Part shown: piece by piece, positions 1 to 15,300 of the stretch | How positions within the stretch are numbered: the first letter of the stretch is position 1 | Layout of the letters: the number at the start of each line of letters is the position of its first letter | From: Stichopus chloronotus | Taxonomy: Eukaryota; Echinodermata; Holothuroidea; Aspidochirotida; Stichopodidae | Direction of reading: 5' to 3' | NCBI GenBank assembly: GCA_021234535.1 | Contig: CM037836.1 | Coordinates: 15,421,111-15,485,110, forward strand | DNA: 64,000 nucleotides | Program-made: the position numbers and the translations under genes | The notes under the pieces: generated by a model | What the model was told of the DNA's origin: nothing | Database searches by the model: none | Seen by the model: the letters and a program-made list of their open reading frames with translations, nothing else

Positions 1-3000
1 GTGGAATGCACTTGATAAAATTCCAAACTTTTAGTTCATTCAAAAAGGCACGTAAGTGCAATTTCTTACAGTTGTGTGAAAGATATATTGGTGGAGAGTA
101 GTTTAGTTGTTTATTGGTGTGTGTGATTCTCTTTCCATCTTGACTTTTTTCTTGAACGTTTTATTGATGGAAACAAAACTATAAACACATATGTTTCCTA
201 ATTAAAAGTTACCCGTTTGTCTAATTTCCGGAAAAGTTTTTATTGTATTGTATTGTTCTTCCTTTTTTCAGGCACTTTCAAGATAAGATACGGAGTCAGG
301 TGACAATGGTTGAAAGGACGCAAGAGTAAATATAATTTTACATGTAGGTGAAATGAAAAGCAAACAAGGATGTTTGCTTTTTGAAACACGTCCAGCAGAT
401 CTATTTGTAGGATTACTACTACATCAGTATCTCTCGAATCGTTACACGTCTTCAATTACGATGTTTATCGCAAATCTTTAATCCATGTTAATTATTAAAA
501 TTACCTGTGCCGTTAGTCTTACATCGAGGCCCTGGTCTCAATGTCTTTTGGTAAATCACCAGGAAAGAGTGGTCTCCCATCTGTATTTCTTCATTTCCAA
601 CTATTCCCACCAGAGAGGTTACGTAACCGAAGAGCTGGGACGGTTATTACAGTAATCCCAAGTCTTCAAAAGACTGCTTTCAGATAGCGACTATTTGTCC
701 TTTTCAACAAGGTGATAACAAAATTACTGACAAAAGTGTTGCAAACGTTTTTTTCTTGATTTATAGTTTTTTAGCAGACTGGTTTTTCAAAGTATGTATC
801 TCACAGGAGAGAACATAAGGTGTACATTGGCGGCGCTTGAATCCATTGCGGCCTGTGGTTACAACGAAGACAAATGAAACCTTCATACTTTCAAGCTTTA
901 CCTACTGTTTTAGATATAATTATATATTACTACATATTAAAGAATGAAACGAACAAAAAAAAAAACTTCCACTTCTCTTTTTATTCTTTCTTCTATTTCC
1001 TTTCGTTTTTTTTTCTTGTTCTGTTCACCTTATTCAAATGTGATGAATATTGTACAACTATTGATTACGCTTCTTTCATATTTTCCTTTCTACAACTGAA
1101 AAGAACAATGCGGGGTTATTGTATGCGTTTAGTGTAGAACATACCAGTGCGAATATACATTTTGATATCAATTTACGTTTACAATAAACTAATTGATATT
1201 CCTCTAACTCACAGTTGAAAGTATTAAGTATAAAAGTCACGAGAGACAAATAAACCATGGATAAGAAACATGTTCTTTGTAAGAGCTGAATCAAATAAAT
1301 ACTCCAAGAAACTTTTCAAATTTGTTATTATACATCGTTGTAATGAGCCACCAAATTACACAGAAATGTTTTAAAAACCAATCGAATCGTTGCATTTAAT
1401 CACAGCGATAGTTGCTTAAACTATTACCCTTAAAGATTCGTACAAATGTTTCCCAAGAATATATCGTGTACTTAGTGGTGTTGCACATATTCATCATGAT
1501 AGTCAGCATCTTACTAAAAGCTAAAGCAGAACAGATTACAGGACTGATGGTTTCGAATTATGCATTGATTCAATAGGCTTACGTAACAGAAAGATGTAGT
1601 AGAAGATGGAGGATAATACATGTATGATTTGTAAATCCCAATCAATTAAAATCATTAGCTTTACCCGTCTGTTGTCTGGTCCCTCCACCCAGCCAACATA
1701 TATGCGTGTGCAGGTTACAGTACTGTATTATCAAAAGTCTGACATTTTTTTTCAATACGTCAAATTAAATGTATTTTTCATCATTACGGACATTTAATTT
1801 TAATTATGCAATCCAGAGCAACAAACTAGCCAGGGAATCTTGCCTTCATGGCACACACATTTCTTTTACCCATGTTTGTCTAAAGCTTGGACCGAATACG
1901 CGCAATTCAATACATGAGTCAACTTTCAACAAACCACATTCAAATTAGCAGTTTCATTAATGGATGCAAAATATCAACTTGAAAATCAATTGTCGTATCG
2001 ACTAATTAGTTTAGTTGAAAGTTGAATTGCATGTTAAATCACATGAATGTGACCCTGGCTTAAATGGGCACATTGAGTTAATTACTGGTATCAATAATTT
2101 GTGAGGATTTTGAGGGGTACAAACACACCACAATATTTGCAATATTGTTCTGATTGTTGGCATATGAATTAGTACTTACGAGGAACGTGTCGGTCACAAA
2201 GTCCCAAAAGACATTTAAATTGTTAATAACTTGCTCATAAATTCTCCAACGCATGTAACACATGGGGTGTTCTCTTAGTTGACCATTTGTCATTATCACA
2301 TGAAGGAAACTTGAGAGGTTTTGGAAAATTTAGTCAATTTTACGAACAATTCAATGTGCCTCTTTAAGGCAGATGTGGCGTAACATTTTTTCAATTACTT
2401 TAGATGGGAACTGGTAGATGTCTTGCTTTCAGACTAGTACATATAACAATTGATCCGCCATCCCGCATACAGTAATGCTCCTTTTCAGGTAGACAAACGG
2501 CAATGATTAAGAAACTCAGTCATGCGTCCATACAGAATAGCACTCCGTCCATTGAGTATTCACTTCTTGAGATCAATAATGCATCATGAAGACCTTTATC
2601 GATGTAATGCAACATGTGATACCTCAAAATCAAAGCACTTGCCAGTATATGCCTCTTAAATGGATAATTCCCTATTATTGATAAAAACATACCTAACCCA
2701 TCAAGCATTTTGTTGTCTAGTAAATATGAAGTTATTTGCCCTAACCAGTGGTATGAAGGTGAATATTACTGTACATTTTAAGCTCTATGTTAACAGCTTC
2801 ATATTTTGTTTCAAACGTAAAAAATGATGATAATTCCCCACCTGAGCATAAACAAGAATTAAAACTGCAATGTTTATATAGGTTTAAAAACCTAAGCAAC
2901 TTGTTACATCAGTTTCCAGAATTGGATCAAAATAGAAAGTGTAACTTGAAAGAGTAAGATTTAATGATGAGTGAAGTTATGTACTATAATATTTGCTTAG

Positions 3001-3040
3001 AAATAAATGCATAAAACAAAAGGATTTACAGGTCAATTCA
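1..3040. other. Intergenic AT-rich sequence, no gene recognised
   Basis: I see no domain-bearing ORF, convincing exon or repeat array here. The longest open frames are under 90 codons and low in complexity; the one near 874-1137 is Phe/Tyr/Lys-rich because of A and T tracts. It lies downstream of the 3' end of the minus-strand ZU5/death-domain gene. Confidence 0.5.
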
Positions 3041-3049
3041 ATAGCAGAA

Positions 3050-3055
3050 TTTATT
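3050..3055 (-). terminator. Candidate polyadenylation signal AATAAA
   Basis: The minus strand reads AATAAA here, about 225 bases past the predicted stop codon of the death-domain gene. It abuts a perfect 10-bp inverted repeat (arm GTTGTACAAT, loop AAAT) at 3057-3080. The position suits a 3' UTR end, but transcript ends cannot be seen from sequence. Confidence 0.4.
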
Positions 3056-3278
3056 GTTGTACAATAAATATTGTACAACAGGATATAATTTTATTTCACT
3101 ATTCAAAAGAGAAATCGCTATGATCATTCTGTTAATGGAAAATATAGCCTCTATATTATAGTCAGGTCAACTGCAAAGTAGAGTATGTACAAATAATCTT
3201 GCAACATTCTGTTTAACATTGAGTCACAACATGTGGAGAAATGGTGAATGTAAACTCGATAGTGTTCCATATGAAAGC

Positions 3279-3325
3279 TTACGTCTTTTCGTTACCAGGT
3301 TGATTCTCTGTTGCTTGATTATTAT
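3279..3325 (-). CDS. Last coding exon, ZU5/death-domain gene
   Basis: A strong acceptor (T-rich tract then CAG) precedes 3325. The exon completes a split Asp codon and adds NNQATENQPGNEKT before TAA at 3281-3279. The upstream exon has a weak donor (GTCTAA) in the right phase. If that donor is not used, the upstream exon itself ends a few residues later at its own stop at 4822. Confidence 0.55.
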
Positions 3326-6300
3326 CTGAAAAGAAAAAATAATGCCAATCAATTACTTCTAGCTGTTGTTGAAGACATTTCATAGTGAATGACATTTGTG
3401 AGTAGTAAATATTGTCATGTAACGATGAAACACCTAAATGAAGATTATTAGGGAGCTACTGGGCTTTTTTCACCTGCTTATTATTTAAAAATCACGCACA
3501 GCATTACAATAATAATAATTCATTAATAAATAATTCAAGTCTTTATAATGAAATGTTCATGCTAAACTGAAAAGGATGGATGGGCATGCTAAAAAGTACA
3601 AAATCTTTCCTCCTTCGATGACACATTTTTGCATGGCAACTACAGATCCCATGTCATGAAATCCTAGGCATTTGATGTCTAATTGAGAGTGATAACGATT
3701 TCTACCTGAGTGGGATAAAATCAGAGAGACAGGTAAAAATGACCTAAGGGAATGCGATTGGTGACATGCCAAAATTTCTGATGTCCTTTGTTCTAGTGTG
3801 GTATCAAAAGCAGGAGTTCTAGCACCTTTAACTGAGCATGTTGACTGGCGGTTACGTTATGACCATAAGCAACTAAACAAACATGGAGGAAGCCTTTGGC
3901 TTATACATTACTGTACAACTCCACTTAGGGTCCGACAACCAACTCAGTAATTGAAGCTAAAATTTGAAATCATATTTTTCAACACAGATGGGAAAACCTT
4001 AAGCCGCTCAAAATGCTGTAGCCTAGCAGGAGAGCAATCCCAAACCCTTTGCACTTTTGGGCTTCATTGCTTTAGATACCACCATCTTTATCCACTGGAC
4101 CACATCACTGGTTGCATTGTTCCTGTCTTTAGTTTCCCACTACATTAGAATTCATTATCTAAAAGCTGGCATGTATCGTGTGGAGAAATTCATGTAATAA
4201 GCAGGTCAGTAAGTGCAAAAGCCTAGACAAGCTGGAAACATTCAAACATTTCCAGCATGCTTCTGCACAAATTCCTAACATTAAAAACATTAACATGCTT
4301 CCAACTGCATTCAAGCCAAGACCAGGCATCTAATGTGTCATTTGAACTATTTTACATCCATACCAGAGGCTGGCAATTGAAAAGTATTGCAAAAGATCAA
4401 GGCATTCCTTTCAGTTGCTTGTCAATACTTTCTCTGGGACATGAATTTGTTAGCAGGAAAATGTACTTGAATTTCTTGAACGTATTCTAAATTGCACTCT
4501 TTTGCATTGGTGTAAGATATATTCATCATAAAAGGTATGTGGAACAATTCTAGAATTGTTGAAACCTCCAATCCTTAGTCTGGCTAAGAGTAGCAAACTA
4601 TGAAAATGTACCTTGCAAAGCTGTAATTTAAGCAGTTTCAAACACCTTACACAAAGATTGAAGTTTGCAATACCGAAATTACCAATTTCAAAATCAAATA
4701 CGAAACATTCAATTATGTATCTACAATAAATTTTCAAAGGTTCAATAAAGTTAAGGTCACTTGAAAATAAACACCAGTCATTAATTTCTTCTACATATTA
4801 CATAATTATGATTCATCAACATTATGTTAGACCTGAAAATTGCTGATAAGCAACTTCTGTATGTTTTCTTGTACACTTCTCTGCAAAACTGGATCTTACG
4901 CTGAATACTGTCATACCTGGCTTTTCAAGATTGTCAGCTAAATCCTTTCTACCTGCATTTTGCAAAGCCGTCACAAGAGCACTTTTGGTTGCAGAAAAGC
5001 CATTTGTCTCTTTCCACTTAGACAGTACTTGATAGGAAATCTCTTGCTGCTGTGTGTTACTTCCTTTGATGTTTTCTATTTGTGTTTTTGTCAACCCAAG
5101 AGCTCTTGCAACACAAATGCAACTGCTACCTATTTGTTCTGATAATTCCTGTTCAAATATTAAAACAAAAGAATAAAGGAAATGACAATATGTCTTCACT
5201 TAATTTCTTTTCTATAACTGGAATTGATGTTTGACTCACTTAAAGCTGAAATATGAGTTAAAAGTTACTTAGTGAAAGTTGAATTCCACAAAATATGCCA
5301 TAGCCACTACAAAATACATTGTTTCAGCCTTTTTGTGTAGACATATATTCATTCCATTGTTCTGGGTAATTTCACGTAATTTGTCAAGTATCAATAATTC
5401 AAGTGATTAAATGTTATGCTTTCTTGGAGAGTCTAAATTTTGTAGGGCAAACAAAATTGTTAAGACAATTTTCAAATATCTGGAAGATGGGAGATTTTGT
5501 GACAGGTGATGTTTTCCCCCTTCATTCTCTTCCTTGAAACACTGACGAAGAACAAAAATAGATGACCCTGCGATTGTCAGCACAACTCATATACCAGTTT
5601 TAAACAGAAAGGTTAGTCCAAAAAATATATAGAAAAAAGGAACACCGAGAAAACTACCCATGATCACAATGAACTTGCAATAACAAACCAAAAAGTGGGA
5701 ATGTATTGCAACATCAAACACAACAAACATTTTATTCACTACAAGTATCAGGAACAGTCAACATTATCATATGGAGATGAAGGTGTGTAGAACTTCCTAA
5801 CAAAGAAATGATAAGATTCTGAATGATAATACTGGCTCTGAAGCGAAACATGAAAGTAAAGTGTGCTTAAGCTACTTGATTTGACATAACTACTGAAGAA
5901 TGCTGCTTTCCTTAAATGAATTTTAAAAGACAGGAAAGTGAAAAAGTACAATTACAACATCCTTCAAACAAATTTAAAAAAAAGTCTGTGATAGAAACAT
6001 GTTTTTCGTATACTTACATAGAGAAATAAATAAACCAGAAAGCCAAAAGGCTTTGTGATTCCTTGCCACATGGTTATATTATAACAAGCATGAATTATTC
6101 ACATGACAAGTATGAGATCAACTGCAGTTACTGGTCTTGAAACACCACATTAATAAGCCTTTAACCCAAATAACCTTTATTTTGGTGACCTCAAATGACA
6201 TTTGACGTCCACTAAATGCAATAGGGATCACCTACCCAGTATGGGGAACCTACACATCAAGTATGACATCAGTCAACATTACTCTTCTAGAGATAATGTG

Positions 6301-9300
6301 CTAGAAAATTTTCACCTCGGGGGACCTCAAACGACCTTTGACCTCCACAAAAACAATAGGAGTCATCTACTCAATATGACTAACCCACACACCAAGTATG
6401 ACATCAGTCACACTTACCCTTCTAGAGATACTGTGTTTACAATGTGTTTACAGTTTGACTCAGGGTGACCTCAAGTGACCTTTATCTCCACCAAAAACAA
6501 TAGGGATCATCTACTCAATATGACCAACAAACACACCAAGTATGGCATCAGTCCCAGTTACCGTTCTTGAGATATCATGTTTACAAGGTTTTCACATTTT
6601 GACCTCTGGTGACCTCAAATGACCTTTGACCTCGACCAAAAGCAATAGGGATCATCTTCTTAATATGACCAACCCACACAGTAAGTATGACATCAGTCAC
6701 AGTTACTCTTCTGCAGATACTGTGTTTACAAGGTTTTTCCAGTTTGACCTCCATCGACCTCAAATGACCTTTGACCGCCACCAAAAACGATAGGGATCAT
6801 CTACTCAATATGTCTAACCAACACACCAGGTATGACATCAGACACAGTTACCGTTCTTGAGATATCGTGTTTACAAGGTTTTCACATTTTGACCTCTGGT
6901 GACCTCAAATGACCTTTGACCTCCACCAAAAGCAATAGGGATCATCTACTTAATATGACCAACCCACTCAGTAAGTATGACATCAGTCACAGTTACCCTT
7001 CTGGAGATATTATGTTTACAAGGTTTTTCCAGTTTGACCTCCGTTGACCTCAAATGACCTTTGACCGCCACTAAAAACTACAGGGATCATCTACTCAATA
7101 TGACTAACCCACACACTAAGTATGACATCAGACACAGTTACCGTTCTTGAGATATCGTGTTTACAAGAAGTGTCACATACACACATACACACACGCACAC
7201 ACGAGCACACACGACATCACCATCGCATAGATTCCTTCTGCCTTCGGCAAGGAATCAAAAACATATTTTATACAAATGTAAATAATATATGTATACCTAT
7301 ACAAAAATGTTAAAGAATAACATAGTAAGTCTATCATCACAAACTTAGAAGTGGAAACTCTATACTTTTAGACTAAATTTTCTGTTCTGCTACAAATTGT
7401 CAACATAATTCTGGCATATAACATGGAAAGATCAAATGCCTTGCCCTGCGTCATTACTGTGTGAAGTAGTGTAAATTATCCAGACTTGTAACAAACGACC
7501 AAGAATTGCAACTTGCACATTATTGCAATACGTTTACAACATCCACATTTTTATCTACCACGTAACACTGCACCTACCGTTCAGTCTAATTACAATATAA
7601 TTTAATATGTCTCTTAGCTTTCAAAATGACACAAGACAAAACCATGCATTCTACAACACACTGTAACAGCATTCGAGTTTTTTCACAATCACATTATCTT
7701 TAGCGGCCTTTTTGAACTTGGGGTGTGGTTGGAGGATAGGTGAGCTATACACAATTCAGAGAGGAGAAAGGCTGATGCTTGATAATGATAATGAGTGGGG
7801 TCCAGGCGTCTACTTTGGGCATCCCAGGAGGTGTACAGTTCAGAGCCTCTGATGTGATCCAAATGGCAATATCCTTGAATTGTCGCGAATCGTGCCAAAC
7901 GAAACCCTAAGAGAATTCTGTATGGGGTAATTTTCAGACGTAATGTTCTCAGGTATTGATATAATTACACAGTGTGAGAAAGGCTATTAGATTACAAATT
8001 TCATGTAATTGCAACTTTATGACTTTACAGTAATGCCAAATTCTTACCTATGAATACACAAAACTTGAATTTCGTGAGCAGTCAACAGAATAAAGTGATT
8101 TAACATGATTCCATACAGTAAGCTATACTCTTCACCAAATATCGGTAACATGTACCACTTACACGAAGGTTGTAACGTAAGGTTGTAAACAAAGACTAAA
8201 AGTAATCAGAGATAGTTGGACGAAAAAATATTGGATGCTTTCCTATATTCTTGCACCACGTGGCAACTACTGGGAGGGGGTAACAAACATTTAGTCCGTT
8301 ACTTTTTTCAGTGGCATATAAGCCCCAGAGCACAGCATAAAGTTCTACCATCAATGTGAAATAGTCAACATTAGAACTATGTGGTAGTACGTCAGTCACC
8401 ATGGTCATACGCTATCCTCAGTAACTCAATCAACTTGGGATTGATTCTACAGACCTGCAACCCTAGTAATCAGTCTAGAAGTTAAGCAGAAACTTATCAA
8501 TTTGTTCAGCAAAAAAATCCCCCCTGATGATCATGTATGCCACTTATAGTCAGTTGTGTGACTCACTGTTTTCACTTGAAGGCTGATTTTACATACTAGG
8601 CTTATAGACTATACATTAACAAATGCTAATTACTCATACAAATTAAAATATAAATTGGTAAGAAATCAATCGACTAATTTCCATTCAGTCTGCAAAATTG
8701 GGCACTGATCAAGTTCTAAAGTAACGTTTGTTCCTTGATAATTTTGAGTGAACACTGTTTGATCATGTTAAAGTGAAATATAAAATATACAAAGTACTTT
8801 CCAGGATACACATAAGCATGGCTGACATTTAGGGAGGACAACAATTACCCACCCCTAGCCAAATACTTGGAGATAAATCCCCCTGCACCCTTCCCTCTAA
8901 ATGTATGCCTCTGATAATCATGCAATAGGCTTCTTTAAGTGTGAAGTGACCACGAGCATCATTAGTTTAGCTGGAATCAGTTTAGAGAAAAATCATATAT
9001 GTGCGATTCAGATAACTGGATATTAATAGTTAGTTGGGGACTGTTGAGAAAAAAGTTATGTTTGTAAGAGACAGATTCCCCTCATAGGTTATTAAGTCAT
9101 CATTTTCACAGGGAAAAAAGGAACTTAATGATATGAGGACAAAATGTGTGCTCAACTACACTTCAAATCAAGTTCCAGCTAAATGACCAATCATTTTTTC
9201 ACTAAACTACCAAAGTTGACTTTGATTTTATATTGATGAACAGAAGACCCATGATGATTGTAAAAATACTCAGATTGTTACACAGCAGGTACAGATGTAA

Positions 9301-12300
9301 TTTTACTTAAACTGAGTAATCATGATGAATTTATTTACGAGAAAATAAAATAATCTGAACATTTTAATTTTGAACATCAGAAAATAACCGGAGTAAAACA
9401 AAACAACACTACTGTACCAAAACATAGCTGTGACATACACGCCTACCCATTTAGAAAATTTACACAAAGATTCCCAATATGTAAATGGAAACACGAACAT
9501 CCCTCTCAAGTACATTTTGTGTTCCCATGATGGGTAATGTTACATAAGGAGTATAAGTCAACAAAGAAACCAATACTTAGTATTAAATTTAAGGCAGTAA
9601 AAAAAAAAATGTTTAAACTACTTCAATAAATATGTGCAACCTGGTTTCTTTGTTATTGCAAATCAATTGTAATTGAATGTTACAGTTACCCTGATGGTCT
9701 CCTCTGAAACTGCATTGTCCGAGCTCAGTTTGCTCCCTGGTTCTTCCCCTTCATTGGTAGTATCACCTACCACACCAGAAGCTTCATGTCTTGGTACATT
9801 TGGATCCTATTGACAAATTCCAAAATTTTCACTGCAATTGTTAAACCTACATACGAATACAGGAATAAGTATGGGAATTGGCCAGATTGTTGTGATTTGT
9901 GACCAGACACTTTTTCACACTAGCAGATCATATGCAAACAACCAGGATAATCCAAGGGCCAAAACTTCAAAATTTTGACAGTTCACAACTATTCGACGGA
10001 TGTGAAAGTCCCCAATTTTGAGACACTGTTTTTTTTTTTCAAAATTTCTAGACTTTGACCTCGACTGACTTAGACAATCAAATCATGAAACCAAAAGCAA
10101 CAGGGTTTTTGCAATAAGGCCTGACTGATCACAATACTGCACTAAGTATGAAACCAGTTCAAAACTGTTTTCAGGAATATTGTGTTAAAAACAAATTTTT
10201 ACAATTTTTTAACCCACTTTTTGGGCCTGGACTAAACAAACTTCTGAAAGTGAAAGATAGATATAATGATAAGGCTATGCTTGCATTTTGAAATAAGTTT
10301 GTGTATATTTGTTTCACATTTTGACCTTTGCTTAGCTTTAATGACATTTGATCCTCAACCAAACACACTGAGTCTCTTGTACTAATGGTTTTGTCACATT
10401 AACATATGTGACATGACTCCAAATCTGTCTTATGGGGACACCATCATGACTGTTTGTTCCATTTCTGACCTCAAAGAGGCCTACTGAGTTCGTTCACAAT
10501 CATAACACTTTGTCACATCTGTTGAGTATTACTCTAATGTTCATGGTAAATGATCAACCTCGGAGATTTTGAACATATGACTCACAACTGAGGCAATACT
10601 AAAAGCTAGGTAAATTAATAATCCAAATCACTTAATGGAAATCACTTAATGGCCAGTACTTAATTGTACAGTAGGAATAGATAATGAGGCTAAATAGAAG
10701 TATTGGCATTCAATAGTTTCCTTCAAACTTTCCACAAAATAAATTATTTAAACTCAATGAACCCTTTTCACGTTTAGTACATGTGACACAAAAGACATAT
10801 TTTGGATATTGACGAAATTAATCACTAAAACATTAGAAGTACTCACAGATTTCATAAAATTCATAAAAAAATCGCAATTTTGGGAACAAATTCCCTTTTG
10901 ACAGTTGCAGCATGGATAAATATAAGCTACATGTGCAGATTTCTAATGGTAAGGGAAAAAACATAATATGCCTTATATGCTATCCTTTGTTTACATAACC
11001 TCTACCTGAAGGACAACTATCTGAAGGACAACATATGACCTTAGGGTTTTATTTTGGAAGCATGTGATTAGAATGAGGTTGTGCTCTTGAGATTTTCTTT
11101 TTCACAAAGTTATTTTAATGTTTGACATCTACTGACCTGAATAGATCTGAACACCACCAGAAATTACAAAATATTTTTTGATCCAAATATTAAACATGAG
11201 ATTTCTCCACCAAAGTTATATTCTTAGGATATTGTGTTTACAAGGTTTTCACTCGTTGATCTCTGCTGATCTCAGATGACTTTTGATCTTCACCAAAAAT
11301 AATAGACTTCTTACACTAAACAGGGTACATAAACCTACCAAATAGACCAACCCAAGCGTGTAGTTTTTGAAATATTCTGTTCAAAAGCAAGTCATCATAA
11401 ACGCACACACACCCACACACATACACACACACTCAAGTACAGATGCCATTATGATGACTTATCATCAAACCAAAAATGAGGGGAAGGACTCTGGATGGTG
11501 ACATACTAGATAACACCATTTGACCATAGTGCTAGCTAAAGGGAAAATTCGGAAATAATAACATGTACATAAAGTTTCCTAAGGCCACTCAAGGGAAACT
11601 CTGGCTTTTGATTCAAGTAAATTTTTACATTACCATACTCTCTATGCTATTTCGTTTGCTCAATGATGGTTGCTCTTTGTCTGGATCCTGTTTGATTAAG
11701 TAAAAATGAGAAAAGAAAAATTTCAAGCCTTTTGAGATGCAATTAGATTTAAAAGGCTACTGTAAGCAATATGTCTGATCTTAATGCAACATAGTTACAT
11801 GTTTTGAGTCAAAGAAACCCACACCAGATGACCATGCATGAAGGCAGTGACTAAAATGTAGCTGTATTTTGAAATAAGGTATTCACATTGCATTAACAAT
11901 CTGAAAGATTTATGACACTATTGGACTGCAGAGAAATTTGTGAAGTTGCATTTGCCAGGATCAATTATTTAGACTTTTTGAAACAATGTTACTCTACTGA
12001 GATTTATTCCTTCTGAAACAACTGCATACCTGGGACATCAGTCAGCAACATCATACATTAGCAGTCACATGGATGTTTTAGCAATTAAAAACAGACTTGC
12101 ACTGATTGTTAAGAACACTTGCATGATATGTTTATTTGCTATATACAAGGTTTTGACCTAAACTGAAAATATGTAATTTGAAAACATGTAATTTGAACAA
12201 AATTGTTCCTATTAAATAGGGATGTGGAAGTGAAACAAAAAAAAGTGCAGCCCCACATATCTATGCCGCCTGAGAACAGACAAACCTTGTAGCTGCTCAA

Positions 12301-15300
12301 AAAGAAGACAGTAATATCATCTTCTCATTATGAGCAAACATTCTTGCAACTTTCACTTCTTGGAATACAATATGGCTACCTTGAAACAAGATAATTTCAG
12401 AGTTATTCTGAGCTCAGATGTGACTGATGTTGACTTTCAAAATCCATAAAGCGAAATATCTCATCACATTCAAAGTTATTTTCGAGTTTTTCAATGTCAC
12501 TCATGCCTATTACTATTTTTCTCAGCTGCCACACTTCTGAAAGACATTGCTTCCATCTGTGTTTCTTTTTTATGATCCTCTGTCTTATATTCACACCTTT
12601 CCTTTGCAGTCCCAGACCCTCTTCTTACTTTAAATATGTAGCACTCTTTACCTTGTGGTTCTCTTCTACAGTAGCATTATCCAAAGTCTTATACCTCTGC
12701 TGCTTGTAAACCTACACTACATGTAGAACCATCCAAATTGGGCTGAACAGTAAAACACAAATGTACAACAGAACTAACAAGTGTTAGTGCCAAGTTGCAA
12801 GAGCCAAGGTATGAAAGAGCCAGCAGGACTTTTGTATCACCACATACATAACTACTCTGTTACTTCCTACGGTATGCAAATAAAATATTTGATACAACCA
12901 ACTTTTCGCTACAAAGAGATGAGGCATGAATTCATATTCTTCATACAGAATTCAAGAAGGTATTCAGAGACATTCTTGATAGATTTGTGAAGCCAGCTTT
13001 AGTTTCATCAGTACTTGGTACTGAAGCTGCATAAACCAAAAGAGAGACCAAAACAATTATGCCACAATTATAATAGTGTCAAAAGCCAGAAACTACCCAG
13101 TATCCCTGCAATGCAAACTCTAAAGATTCAGTGACCTAGCTTACTCAGTGAAATAGACATCAAATCAAAGTCTTTATGCTTTTGTAAGAAGTTTCCATCA
13201 GATGACAGTCTTTCACATTGCAAAACCTACATGGTCACTGATGAACTACCACTCCAAACTAAAATCCTTTTGAATCAATTAAGAGGATTGGGAGGATATG
13301 TCCACACATATTTTCAGTTAACCCAGATATAGGTGCAGATGCAGACAGACTGGATAAACTATGGTAGTCAATTGATTAGGTAAAGGACCCTAGAATTTTT
13401 AGTATGAAATATCCACGACTTGTTTAAGTATGAAAATAATTTTGATTATTCCTTATCCTTATGTAGCATAGGAACAGGCATTCAGCATTGTAAGAAGGCA
13501 AAAACAGAATTCAGATCCAACATGAATCAAAAGACTGCATGTCATGTCAGTTGCAAAATTCTTGCAATGTCCCCATGTCACATGAGACATACAATATGTT
13601 TTTTTTTTCAGTTGAAAATTTCATTTTCCTAACCTACAACTTATCTATTAATTTGATTTTTATCTCTTCCACTGTGGTATAACGTTGGACAGTTCTCAAC
13701 AAAGTGTACTTTGTATACATGATAATGTGCATACAAGAATAAGTGATTCACAATTATTGTTACTTGATTGCTTTTTGCACCTTTGAAGTGTTCCACATTA
13801 CTATGTGGCAGAGCAGTAGAAAAGAAAACAAAAAACTGCTACCTGTAGTAGACCTGTATGTTGTAAGATTGTAAAATACTTTGCCTGCTTTGGAACATGG
13901 TGACTAAGTGACTCGGACTTGGAAGGTAGACACGCGGAAGCAAGAAACGGTGATTCGGATTTGGTCATGTCAGTCCTCGGATTGTGGGGTTTTGGCTAAA
14001 ACACTGACCCAAATCCAGCTACTAACCTACATACGTGATACCTTTATGCAAGTTCATTTTGTTGACTAACCTGTATTGTGTTGGTTAACCTGTATTTACC
14101 TTACCTTACTTTAGTTCTCAATAGGTTTTGAAGATCCTCATGTCTTTATAAAAGACAATGCCAATGGGAAATAATTTAGTTGCATTGACAAGCACTAAGC
14201 ACACATAGCCTACATTGCTTAATTCTTTACATTGACATCTTTCACTTGACCTAAAAAACAAAATAAATTCGTACTCACTGCCAGAAAACATGCCAAGTCA
14301 ATTTCTTCTAGACCTTGTCCTGCGGTGAAATAACAGAAACTGTCCACCCAGTTTTGTCCAGTTTTGGCAATCAGTGGAAATGAGCGAGATGATTCTTGAG
14401 ACAAAGCGACACTGCGAAATGAGATTTCCTATCAAGACAAGTGGATGGGAGCAGTTTCAATACTTTTCAAGCAAGAGTAAATCCATTGATTACATTTTAA
14501 TTCCTGTTCAAACCAGTGCCTTCATTTGATATTAAGGTCATCTGATGTAGAAGATTTATTGTAGGTATCCTTCGCACAAATTGAGCACTATTAAAAAGCA
14601 CTACATTATCTGGAAGGAATAAACAGAGAAGTAAGTGAATGGCTACTAATTGTTAGTAAAACATAATCGAATTGATGGATTAACTAGGAGGATGGCAAAC
14701 TTTCTACAAATACAAAAGGGTCATAGTACTATTTACATTGTGTAGGTGTGTATCTAAAGCGATTTAGTATCTGTTAAGCAATGCATGTATCATACGAAAC
14801 ACCTCAGAGAGTCAAAGGATTAAAGACCCCCTATAATAAGTTTGACAATTGATTAGATTTTTCTCAACAGAAGTACAACGACCTTGCAGAATTCATTGAC
14901 ATGTACGTGTCAACATGTACATACAAATGTAGTTTTACCTCTCATGAAATTGATAAAGATCCTCTTCTTACTAGGACTGGCACCTAGATATCCAAGTTAA
15001 AGTTCATGCAAACTATGAGAGTACTGAGTTTGCATTTAAGCATTTGAACAAGAAAAACAAATTATTATCTACTAAGCTAAGATGTAATGTACATACGATG
15101 GTCAAATTCATACACATTAATATGAAAACCCTGTTCTTACAAATTTCTTCAAATTAACCGTTGACAATAATAGTGATAAAGTGTTATGTTCTATAACTCT
15201 TACTTGTATTTTACAACATAGTCAGCTATGACATCTGTAAATCGCAGATGTCTTTGCCCTTCATTAACAACAACAGGACTAACAGAAGATTGTTCTTTGC

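Noticed and set aside
7689..7898. 69-codon minus-strand frame in an intron of the ZU5 gene
   Set aside because: No similarity recognised and no acceptor/donor pair that fits the gene's phases.
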